Below, one piece after another: positions 1 through 4,184 of a DNA stretch of 11,040 bases. The position numbers were made by a program, and so were the translations under genes. Where the stretch lies: NCBI GenBank assembly GCA_003489345.1, contig DNIT01000088.1, positions 54,025 to 65,064 on the forward strand. Reading direction: 5' to 3'. The stretch comes from Pelotomaculum sp. (GTDB lineage Bacteria > Bacillota > Desulfotomaculia > Desulfotomaculales > Pelotomaculaceae). Position 1 is the stretch's first letter; each line of letters starts with the position of its first letter. The notes under the pieces were generated by a model. The model had not been told where the DNA came from. It did not search any database and was given only the letters and a program-made list of their open reading frames with translations.

Positions 1-56
1 AGAGCACCTGACTTTTAATCAGGGTGTCCCGCGTTCGAGTCGCGGATGGCTCACCA
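1..56 (+). tRNA. tRNA-Lys (anticodon UUU), 5' end outside window
   Basis: The 3' three quarters of a tRNA are visible. The anticodon arm has the stem cctga/tcagg around the loop cttttaa, which gives anticodon TTT and so lysine. The T arm (ccgcg, ttcgagt, cgcgg) is complete. The 3' acceptor strand atggctc, discriminator A and an encoded CCA (54-56) follow. The 5' acceptor strand and most of the D arm lie before the window. It is probably co-transcribed with tRNA-Glu 25 nt downstream, because no terminator lies between them. Confidence 0.95.
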
Positions 57-81
57 ATTCATTTTTTACAATCTATAATAC

Positions 82-157
82 GGCCCCATGGTCAAGCGGC
101 CTAAGACACCGCCCTTTCACGGCGGTAACCCGGGTTCGAATCCCGGTGGGGTCACCA
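82..157 (+). tRNA. tRNA-Glu (anticodon UUC)
   Basis: A complete 76-nt cloverleaf including encoded CCA (155-157). The acceptor strand ggcccca pairs with tggggtc through one G-U. The anticodon stem ccgcc/ggcgg encloses the loop ctttcac, giving TTC for glutamate. The T stem is ccggg/cccgg with loop ttcgaat. It sits in tandem with tRNA-Lys and is followed by a hairpin terminator. Confidence 0.97.
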
Positions 158-170
158 GGACGTATAACGA

Positions 171-194
171 AGCAGCCTTGGACAGGCTGCTTTT
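171..194 (+). terminator. Rho-independent terminator after tRNA-Lys/tRNA-Glu
   Basis: An 8-bp perfect stem (agcagcct 171-178, aggctgct 184-191) with a 5-nt loop runs into a short T tract (191-194). It lies 13 nt after the CCA end of tRNA-Glu and separates that transcript from the promoter of tRNA-Gly. The T tract is short, so termination may be partial. Confidence 0.75.
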
Positions 195-220
195 GCCATG
201 AAGTTTAAAACCGGCTTGAC

Positions 221-249
221 TTGCATTTTGGTTTAAATAAGGCTATAAT
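221..249 (+). promoter_or_regulatory. Sigma-A-type promoter for tRNA-Gly
   Basis: A -35 TTGCAT (221-226), a 17-nt spacer and a perfect -10 TATAAT (244-249) predict a start about 5 nt before the mature tRNA-Gly. The nearby TTGACT at 216-221 looks better as a -35 hexamer but would need a 22-nt spacer. Confidence 0.75.
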
Positions 250-260
250 AATAGAGCTAA

Positions 261-335
261 GCGGGTGTAGCTCAATGGTAGAGCATCAGCTTCCCAAGCT
301 GAGGGTTGCGAGTTCGATCCTCGTCACCCGCTCCA
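261..335 (+). tRNA. tRNA-Gly (anticodon CCC)
   Basis: A complete 75-nt tRNA with encoded CCA (333-335). The acceptor gcgggtg pairs with cacccgc and the discriminator is U. The anticodon stem tcagc/gctga encloses the 7-nt loop ttcccaa (291-297), placing CCC at 293-295, which reads GGG glycine codons. The body resembles the common Firmicute tRNA-Gly(UCC), but the wobble base here is C. It has its own promoter and is followed by a hairpin terminator. Confidence 0.94.
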
Positions 336-407
336 AAAAGATGAAGGATTCCGAAGCTTATAGGTTGACGACAGGAGCAATTTGACGACAACCAGACGTT
401 TTAAATG

Positions 408-439
408 AAAAAAAGCTTAGGTTTTTGACCTGAGCTTTT
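408..439. terminator. Bidirectional terminator between tRNA-Gly and the DUF421 gene
   Basis: A 12-bp stem (411-422 with 428-439, one G-T wobble) encloses a 5-nt loop. A T run lies at the plus-strand 3' side (436-439). Seven A residues at 408-414 become a seven-T run on the minus strand, so the structure is strongest as the terminator of the convergent DUF421 gene. It can also end the tRNA-Gly transcript. Confidence 0.78.
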
Positions 440-541
440 AATCATTTTCGCGCCGGAACCTAGCCGCCCGGCAACGGTTGTATTTGGTAATAATGTCTAT
501 CATAACTCCTGATATATGGCAAACATGGTGTACAGCAATAG

Positions 542-1276
542 TCAGCTTTTCAATACTATATGAATATCATCCTCATCGCCTATTGTTGCCAGAAAAACTT
601 TCTCTATATCAGCCTTTGCCTTTAAATATATTTTATCCTTTAACCATTTTTCGTTTTTTCCCGTTTCGCGAAGTACAGAGAAGTCTATCTGGCCTTCCTT
701 AATTATTACTTTTTGCAAATAGGCAGGTTTTTTGTGAAGACTTATATCAAAAGGTGTTAATGGTTCCAAATCAGATTTAAAAAAAACGGAAATTGTTCCT
801 CCTGGTTCCCATAATGCAGAAGCCACTTTTTGAATGTCGGTAACTTTATTTTTTCTTAGTTCTGATAATAAGGTTTCAACCGTTATTCTCGCTGTAGCTA
901 AACCATTGTTAAGAATTTGACCGTTTATTATTAAGGAAACAGGAGATGGTTCAAAAAATCTTCTAAATGGATTAATTTTTATGCTAGCTAGGGTACTAAT
1001 TACATATAGTACAGCGACAACAGAAGTTGTAATAATCGCTCCTTGCATTCCAAGTTTTTCATCAGATAGCGGGTGGGCTATAATGTTTCCTAGCACTAGG
1101 GAAACTATAAAATCGGAAAGCCTTAACTGAGAAATCGTTCTCTGGCCTAGGAGTTTTGCTATAAACAATAAAAATAAATAACCAAGTAACCCTCTCAAGG
1201 CCCACTGTAAAGTGGAAAGGGATTCTTGACTATGCAGAAAACCCAATCTCAACCACCTCATAATTATCTTTGACAT
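542..1276 (-). CDS. DUF421/YetF-family membrane protein
   Basis: A 244-residue protein of the DUF421 (YetF/YkjA-like) family, whose biochemical role is not settled. Three membrane segments are visible near residues 24-42, 53-69 and 78-98. A soluble domain of about 135 residues follows and starts near 'PVSLIINGQILNNGL', a typical family motif with the INGQ-type strand; 'KLLGQRTISQLRLSDFIVSL' between TM1 and TM2 is equally characteristic. The length fits the family. The start is uncertain: ATG at 1276 has no clear ribosome binding site, and a second in-frame ATG at 1261 (residue 6) is possible. The gene stands alone on the minus strand, converges on tRNA-Gly, and ends 103 nt before the bidirectional terminator. 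Its local base composition is AT-richer than the genes after 3960, which may indicate a different history. Confidence 0.88.
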   Translation of the reverse strand: MSKIIMRWLRLGFLHSQESLSTLQWALRGLLGYLFLLFIAKLLGQRTISQLRLSDFIVSLVLGNIIAHPLSDEKLGMQGAIITTSVVAVLYVISTLASIKINPFRRFFEPSPVSLIINGQILNNGLATARITVETLLSELRKNKVTDIQKVASALWEPGGTISVFFKSDLEPLTPFDISLHKKPAYLQKVIIKEGQIDFSVLRETGKNEKWLKDKIYLKAKADIEKVFLATIGDEDDIHIVLKS

Positions 1277-1490
1277 AAACTATTATCTTTAAACAGAGCC
1301 AATCGCAAAATGCTATATTCAAATATAAATAAAATGCCATAAGTTACCTTAAAAAGGGCACAAGTCACCTTAACAAATATCTCTTAGGAAACCGTTTTTC
1401 ATGGGTAACAGTATTTATTGCATAGATGGTATTTATAAGGAAGAAATATAGTATTCATAGGACTCCTTGTGTAGCGCAGGGGGATTAATT

Positions 1491-1568
1491 ATGACTCATA
1501 AAAAAACTCATAAAAACAAATTATCATCTGCCTCCGTTGTTTCAATAACCGTAGACATGATAGAATGA
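1491..1568 (+). CDS. Possible 25-residue small ORF or fragment of a CC/Se-motif gene
   Basis: ATG at 1491 follows a strong ribosome binding site, aggggga at 1477-1483, with a 7-nt spacer. The ORF encodes 25 residues, lysine- and histidine-rich at the start (MTHKKTHKNK), and ends 'SITVDMIE' before a TGA. That ending resembles 'SVTVDMM' in the next gene, at the point just before its cysteine motif. It may be a real small protein, a decayed N-terminal copy of the neighbouring gene, or chance. It overlaps the candidate promoter of the next gene, which argues against it being an ordinary operon member. The tandem 'actcataaaaa' at 1494-1504 and 1506-1516 is a simple 12-bp repeat within it. Confidence 0.3.
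   Translation: MTHKKTHKNKLSSASVVSITVDMIE
1537..1566 (+). promoter_or_regulatory. Extended -10 promoter for the CC/Se-motif gene
   Basis: A -35-like TTGTTT (1537-1542), an 18-nt spacer and -10 TAGAAT (1561-1566) preceded by TGA, an extended -10 element. The predicted start near 1573 leaves a leader of about 18 nt containing the ribosome binding site. Confidence 0.5.
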
Positions 1569-1590
1569 AAAAAAATGGAGGAAGAAAATA

Positions 1591-1902
1591 ATGACTGAAT
1601 TGCTAAAGGTTGAGTTTACCAATGACGCCAGGGAATATATCCTCCAAGATGCCGACTCCGTTACCGTGGATATGATGTTGTATGGCGGGTGTGGCGGACA
1701 ATTCAATGAACCTGCCGTGTGGGCAGGCAAACCGGCTTCACCTGAAAGTTACGATTTGGTGGATACGAACGGGATCAAAGTCTATATGTTTAAAGGCGCT
1801 ATAAGCGAACCGGATGGGATTAAAATATCCCTGGAAGTCGATCGGAGGATGTTTAAAAGACTACATGTAGCAGGGCTGGTATATGAACAACCGGGTCTAT
1901 AA
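1591..1902 (+). CDS. CC/Se-motif family (HesB-like) small protein
   Basis: A 103-residue protein beginning at ATG 1591, with the ribosome binding site ggagga at 1577-1582 eight nt upstream. The architecture matches the small HesB/IscA-like 'CC/Se motif family (seleno)protein' group. There is an N-terminal helix ('FTNDAREYIL'), a strand 'SVTVDMMLYGGCGG', then 'EPAVWAGKP' and 'YDLVDTNGIKVYMFKG', and a final strand pair. Family members carry Cys-Cys or a Cys/selenocysteine pair at the glycine-rich turn, and a redox or metal-related role is presumed but unproven. This copy has only one cysteine there (GGCGG); the residue before it is Gly. No in-frame TGA is present, so it is not a selenoprotein as written. 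Family assignment is from recalled motifs, not a search. Confidence 0.68.
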   Translation: MTELLKVEFTNDAREYILQDADSVTVDMMLYGGCGGQFNEPAVWAGKPASPESYDLVDTNGIKVYMFKGAISEPDGIKISLEVDRRMFKRLHVAGLVYEQPGL

Positions 1903-1920
1903 AAATTTTTGTGCTTCGTA

Positions 1921-2159
1921 ATTGCCAAATCAAGCAAGTGACGGCTTTCCCTTCTGAAATTGTTAAATCCAAGTTGAAACTGTTTAGCGCCAAATGGAAA
2001 TAAAGAAAAAAAGCCGTACGAAAGCTACGCCTTCCAGATTTTGTCTGGTTTTTATGCTTTGGGGGTTAGGTTGCGGGGAGACAAGATTAACCCGGAACTG
2101 TCTGCCCCGGGGTTGGCGCTCAGAAGCCGTTCCAGCAGGCTTAAGGGTTGGTGTTTAAA
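1921..2159. repeat. Imperfect long repeat, copy A (3' of the hicA-like gene)
   Basis: About 239 nt that recur at 3131-3552 in the same orientation. Long blocks are identical or nearly so, for example caagcaagtgac (1931-1942), aagttgaaactg (1971-1982), aagccgtacgaaag (2011-2024), acaagattaacccggaact (2081-2099) and the final block ending gtgtttaaa (2159). Compared with copy B, this copy lacks about 190 nt at position 1956. Read on the minus strand, the module starts 16 nt after the stop of the hicA-like gene and ends with a terminator-like hairpin followed by A/T-rich DNA. It could be a mobile-element relic or a duplicated 3' untranslated module. Confidence 0.85.
2005..2032 (-). terminator. 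Terminator-like hairpin in repeat copy A (minus strand)
   Basis: On the minus strand aggcgta (from 2032-2026) pairs with tacggct (2018-2012) around a 7-nt loop with one internal mismatch. A run of eight T, the complement of A residues 2005-2012, follows. It lies about 145 nt downstream of the hicA-like stop and is conserved in copy B, so it is the likely end of the toxin-antitoxin transcript. Confidence 0.6.
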
Positions 2160-2175
2160 GAGCTTTTTGCCGGTG

Positions 2176-2430
2176 CTACCGCCTTCTCTTTTTGTTTTGA
2201 AGATAATCCCGCATATCAGCAACGTCTTTAAAACCCAGGTCCTTTGCTATTTGGCTCACAGTTCCTTTGGCGAGGTTCCTTCCGTCAGCCTTCCAGTGAA
2301 CGGATACACGGAGAAAATTGCCTTCCGGATCGGTTCCTTCCATAACGTGATTGCTTCCTGACTCGCGAATGGCTAAACCCAACCGCTGACATATTTTTTT
2401 TATATCGTTGAAGGTAAAAGTGACGCCCAT
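2176..2430 (-). CDS. hicA: HicA-like toxin (putative mRNA interferase)
   Basis: An 84-residue basic protein that fits the HicA fold: an N-terminal helix ('FNDIKKICQRLGL'), a strand, the catalytic-type motif GSNH (residues 25-28, His28), then 'RVSVHW' and 'LAKGTVSQIAKDLGF', which matches the family's 'KGTLrsIlrqaG' ending. HicA toxins are double-stranded-RNA-binding-fold ribonucleases that cleave mRNA. The chosen ATG (2428-2430) overlaps the stop of the upstream gene as TAATG, indicating translational coupling. A longer reading to 2472 is open but would overlap the partner by 43 nt. The order is antitoxin first, then toxin. The C-terminus is strongly basic (NKKRRR). The family is confident; toxicity is inferred. 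Confidence 0.78.
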   Translation of the reverse strand: MGVTFTFNDIKKICQRLGLAIRESGSNHVMEGTDPEGNFLRVSVHWKADGRNLAKGTVSQIAKDLGFKDVADMRDYLQNKKRRR

Positions 2431-2867
2431 TATAGGTTCAATACTTCCTTCACCTGGGCGGCTTCTTTGCACCTGACGATCCGGCGCAGGTAAGGGTAGT
2501 GGCCGCTTCTGTCGGGCAATGCGGTGAATAAATCGAGGCGGTTGAGATAATCCTCGCAGTACTCTAGCGTCAGGTCGACCAACTGCTCCGCCGCCTCTTC
2601 TTTAGTTGGCGCGTCGGTATAAATGCGAATCTCTGGCAGGGTTACGGACCATAACTTATTTTCTTCATCCCATTCCCATACAGGGTTAAAAGTGTAAGCC
2701 CGGTCAAGCCACTCGTCCAGGAGTTTCGTCCTGATTATGGAAACCGTTTCGTCTGAGGAAGTCTCTTTGGCGTTTTCTGCTAAAAACTCACGGTTATAAA
2801 GGACGGCCTGCTTAAAGAGCTTTTGGAATTCAGTCCTGACCTGGGAGATGGAGTTCACAGGCAGCAT
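2430..2867 (-). CDS. hicB: HicB-like antitoxin with extra N-terminal segment
   Basis: A 145-residue acidic protein paired with the HicA-like toxin through a TAATG overlap. Residues about 64-110 ('WEWDEENKLWSVTLPE...' through 'APTKEEAAEQLVDLTLEY') match the HicB partial RNase H fold, in which a strand pair carrying W.V..PE is followed by T..EA and a helix. The first 60 residues ('VNSISQVRTEFQKLF' and 'ETVSIIRTKLLDEWLDRAY') instead resemble a Phd/YefM-type antitoxin segment and are not part of a normal HicB. No C-terminal ribbon-helix-helix or HTH is visible; the last 30 residues are basic and unrecognised. The start at 2867 is chosen because gggag lies 9 nt upstream. ATG at 2888 is open but has only a weak site. 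The protein presumably binds and neutralises the toxin and may repress its own promoter. Confidence 0.65.
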   Translation of the reverse strand: MLPVNSISQVRTEFQKLFKQAVLYNREFLAENAKETSSDETVSIIRTKLLDEWLDRAYTFNPVWEWDEENKLWSVTLPEIRIYTDAPTKEEAAEQLVDLTLEYCEDYLNRLDLFTALPDRSGHYPYLRRIVRCKEAAQVKEVLNL

Positions 2868-2900
2868 GTATCTCAACTCCCTTTTCATTATATCACTACC

Positions 2901-2940
2901 ATTTTAGCATATTTGCCTATATATATCTATATGGACAAAT
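2901..2940 (-). promoter_or_regulatory. Extended -10 promoter and palindromic operator of the hicBA-like pair
   Basis: On the minus strand TGcTAAAAT provides an extended -10 (TAAAAT at 2906-2901). Directly upstream, 2911-2940 is a 30-bp near-palindrome (atttgcc...ggacaaat) in which 12 of 15 positions are symmetric; it covers the -35 region, where no good -35 hexamer is seen. This is the arrangement expected for an autoregulated toxin-antitoxin promoter. The protein that binds is unknown. Confidence 0.5.
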
Positions 2941-3130
2941 AGGAGTTTTTGTTCTAGGCACAGTGAAGTGTGGGAGTATCAGGAGCATCTCAAATGTTGA
3001 GTAACTTTAAGAACAAAAAACCGAAAAACATTTTCATTCTACTTTGTGTGAACAGGCAGTCCCTGAACGTTTCTGGAATAATGTGTCAAGATTTCATCTT
3101 CTCCACTTTGGAAAGGCGACTCCTGCATCA
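2941..3130. other. Intergenic DNA without recognised genes
   Basis: Upstream of the hicBA-like promoter and left of repeat copy B, I find no convincing gene; the short ORFs that cross it lack ribosome binding sites and family motifs. A 10-bp inverted repeat (tttttgttct at 2946-2955, agaacaaaaa at 3010-3019) is separated by 54 nt. Together with copy B this makes a gene-free stretch of about 650 nt, consistent with decayed mobile DNA. Confidence 0.4.
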
Positions 3131-3185
3131 AATTCCCAATCAAGCAAGTGACGACATTCCCTTCTTTGGAAAGGATGCCGAGAGC

Positions 3186-3218
3186 AAAAAAGCTTGAGGA
3201 ATTCCTCAAGCTTTTTTT
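3186..3218. terminator. 32-bp perfect palindrome, bidirectional terminator-like
   Basis: Positions 3186-3201 and 3202-3217 are exact reverse complements (aaaaaagcttgaggaa and its complement), giving a stem flanked by a six-A run on one side and seven T on the other (3212-3218). It would act as a strong rho-independent terminator in both directions. It lies inside the extra segment of repeat copy B, with no recognised gene directly upstream on either strand. Confidence 0.7.
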
Positions 3219-3400
3219 ATGCCGCCAGGCATACTGGTTAGCCCGGCTGCAGCTAACAGTAGAATCTCTTTTGTTTTGCACATCGGTTTATCACTGCTAT
3301 TCTGGGTCCCCCAGAAGGAAGAGGAACAGTCCTTCAGAGGAAGGCGAGTCAAGATTCATTGTTGAACCCAAGTTGAAACTGTATAGTACCAAGTAGAAAA

Positions 3401-3427
3401 AGAAAAAGCCGTACGAAAGATACGCCT
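3401..3427 (-). terminator. Terminator-like hairpin in repeat copy B (minus strand)
   Basis: The same hairpin as in copy A: aggcgta (3427-3421) and tacggct (3413-3407) on the minus strand, with a 7-nt loop differing at one base and one conserved mismatch. The following T run is interrupted by a C (the complement of agaaaaa), so it is weaker than copy A. It lies about 107 nt past the stop of the short hypothetical gene. Confidence 0.5.
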
Positions 3428-3533
3428 TCAAGGTTTTGTCCGGTTTTTATATTCTTTGGGGTCTATTGCGGGGACAAGATTAACCCGGAACTGCCTGCCC
3501 CGGGGTTGGAGATCAGAAGCCGTTCCAGCAGGC

Positions 3534-3743
3534 TTAAGGGTTGGTGTTTAAACGCTGTTCCTGCCTTAAGAACAGATCTTCGTAGGTAGACATGTTGCGG
3601 ATTACGATCCTTCTTTTTTCCTTGGCGGTTAACTCCGTGATCCTTTCCAGCTTCCAACTGCCCCCGTTTACAAACCCGGAGACCAGGTAGCTCAGATAGA
3701 AATGCAGTTTGTTAACCAGACTTCCTATTCTAGAAATTACCAT
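3534..3743 (-). CDS. Short hypothetical protein ending inside repeat copy B
   Basis: A 69-residue ORF from ATG 3743; a GTG at 3752 is an alternative. I do not recognise the protein. It has a hydrophobic middle ('LHFYLSYLVSGFV', about residues 13-25) and a charged C-terminal half ('LERITELTAKEKRRIVIRN', then 'MSTYEDLFLRQEQR'). The upstream site ggtgg is weak. A minus-strand extended -10, TGATAAAAT (3769-3761), sits 17 nt before the ATG and resembles the box before the hicBA-like pair. The last residues (LNTNP) and the stop are encoded by the shared repeat. It may be a genuine small gene or the 3' remnant of a larger gene captured by the repeat. Confidence 0.38.
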   Translation of the reverse strand: MVISRIGSLVNKLHFYLSYLVSGFVNGGSWKLERITELTAKEKRRIVIRNMSTYEDLFLRQEQRLNTNP

Positions 3744-3926
3744 TACTACCACCCGCTATTATTTTATCATTTCTTACAGGCATATACAATATTCGCTGAA
3801 AAATAGAATTTTTTACCTGCCATGGAGGCATCCCAGATACAAAACCAGCCGCTCATTTATCATGAGCCAAGTATGCGGTGAGCCGGACCGGTAAAAAATC
3901 TGTGGTTATTTTACTTTTTCACCCTG
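3744..3926. other. Intergenic region with small hairpins left of the SCIFF promoter
   Basis: No gene is supported here. A 6-bp hairpin, gctcat/atgagc, lies at 3851-3867. An 8-bp inverted repeat, cggaccgg (3884-3891) and ccggtccg (3936-3943), brackets the AT-rich segment before the SCIFF promoter, and its right arm falls within the spacer of that promoter. It could be an operator or a weak terminator of unknown use. Confidence 0.4.
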
Positions 3927-3955
3927 TTGCGCAGGCCGGTCCGATCCATTATAAT
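3927..3955 (+). promoter_or_regulatory. Promoter of the SCIFF operon
   Basis: A -35 TTGCGC (3927-3932), a 17-nt spacer and a perfect -10 TATAAT (3950-3955). The predicted start near 3962 falls at the ribosome binding site of the precursor gene, so the leader would be only about 20 nt. The spacer contains one arm of the inverted repeat 3884-3891/3936-3943. Confidence 0.7.
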
Positions 3956-3980
3956 GTTTAGGAAGGAGGGATAGGTAAAA

Positions 3981-4133
3981 TTGGGCAAGCATATCAGGAC
4001 AATCAACAGCGCCAGACTCGCGGCTGATGTTGCCGGTCGCGGTTGTGGGGAATGCCAGACTTCCTGCCAGTCTGCCTGCAAGACCTCATGTACGGTGGGA
4101 AATCAGGCATGTGTCAAGAAAATAGAGAAGTAG
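3981..4133 (+). CDS. scfA: Six-cysteine ranthipeptide precursor (SCIFF)
   Basis: A 50-residue peptide starting at TTG 3981, with ribosome binding site aaggaggg (3963-3970) ten nt upstream. An in-frame stop lies just upstream and no ATG is available. The core contains six cysteines at residues 22, 25, 29, 33, 37 and 44, in the block 'GCGECQTSCQSACKTSC' that defines the SCIFF (six cysteines in forty-five residues) family. The leader 'KHIRTINSARL' matches the conserved family N-terminus. The neighbouring radical SAM enzyme forms sulfur-to-gamma-carbon thioether links between cysteines and downstream residues, typically Thr, making a ranthipeptide. The biological role of mature SCIFF is unknown; its near-universality in Clostridia suggests a cellular rather than an antibiotic function. 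No transporter lies next to it. Its small size and TTG start make it easy to miss. Confidence 0.96.
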   Translation: MGKHIRTINSARLAADVAGRGCGECQTSCQSACKTSCTVGNQACVKKIEK

Positions 4134-4134
4134 T

Positions 4135-4169
4135 AAAAAGCCTTGTCCCCGGGGATAAGGCTTTTTTTT
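4135..4169 (+). terminator. Attenuator-like hairpin between scfA and scfB
   Basis: Segment 4135-4150 pairs with 4151-4166 over its full length with a single G-T wobble, so in RNA it folds to a long stem with a minimal tight loop. It is followed by a run of eight T (4162-4169). It begins one base after the scfA stop, and the scfB ribosome binding site follows at once. It probably lets most transcripts stop after the abundant precursor and only some read through into the maturase. Confidence 0.8.
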
Positions 4170-4184
4170 GGGAGGTTTCAGATT

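Larger units (their letters stand above)
1277..1590. other. AT-rich divergent intergenic region
   Basis: This 314-nt gap separates the divergent DUF421 gene (left) and CC/Se-motif gene (right). It holds two near-identical 12-mers, aagttaccttaa (1341-1352) and aagtcaccttaa (1362-1373), spaced 21 bp apart. It also contains a short ORF with a good ribosome binding site (1491-1568) and an extended -10 promoter (1537-1566). No convincing promoter for the minus-strand DUF421 gene was found here. Confidence 0.5.
3131..3552. repeat. Imperfect long repeat, copy B, with a 190-nt extra segment
   Basis: Segments 3131-3165 and 3358-3552 align with copy A (1921-1955 and 1959-2159). Between them lies about 192 nt absent from copy A. 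Read on the minus strand, the copy starts inside the last codons of the short hypothetical gene ending at 3534, supplying its final residues and stop, and ends with the same hairpin-plus-T-run (3401-3427). Differences from copy A include a 2-nt deletion in the gcgggg(ag)acaagatt block, which breaks any shared long reading frame, so the module is probably non-coding. Confidence 0.83.

Noticed and set aside
74..79. TATAAT just before tRNA-Glu
   Set aside because: It ends 2 nt before the mature tRNA, so initiation would fall inside the tRNA, and there is no -35 at suitable spacing.
365..390. Direct repeat ttgacgaca at 365-373 and 382-390
   Set aside because: Two 9-mers 17 bp apart after tRNA-Gly could suggest an operator or an integration scar, but nothing else supports either.
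2041..2361. 106-codon plus-strand frame
   Set aside because: Overlaps the repeat and is antisense to the hicA-like gene; starts at a non-ATG codon without a ribosome binding site.
2431..2472. Longer hicA start at 2472
   Set aside because: The extra 14 residues overlap the antitoxin frame and do not fit the HicA N-terminus; the TAATG-coupled ATG is better.
3039..3396. Overlapping short frames on both strands around 3039-3396
   Set aside because: They run through the palindrome and repeat copy B, lack ribosome binding sites and are not preserved between the two repeat copies.
1921..3552. CRISPR array or tRNA-linked integrative element
   Set aside because: Only two long imperfect copies exist, not short regular repeats with spacers. 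No integrase is present and no tRNA 3'-end duplication is seen.
4143..4184. Longer scfB start at 4143
   Set aside because: The added codons lie within the attenuator hairpin and lack a ribosome binding site; family members start near the IHKF/LLHKF segment.
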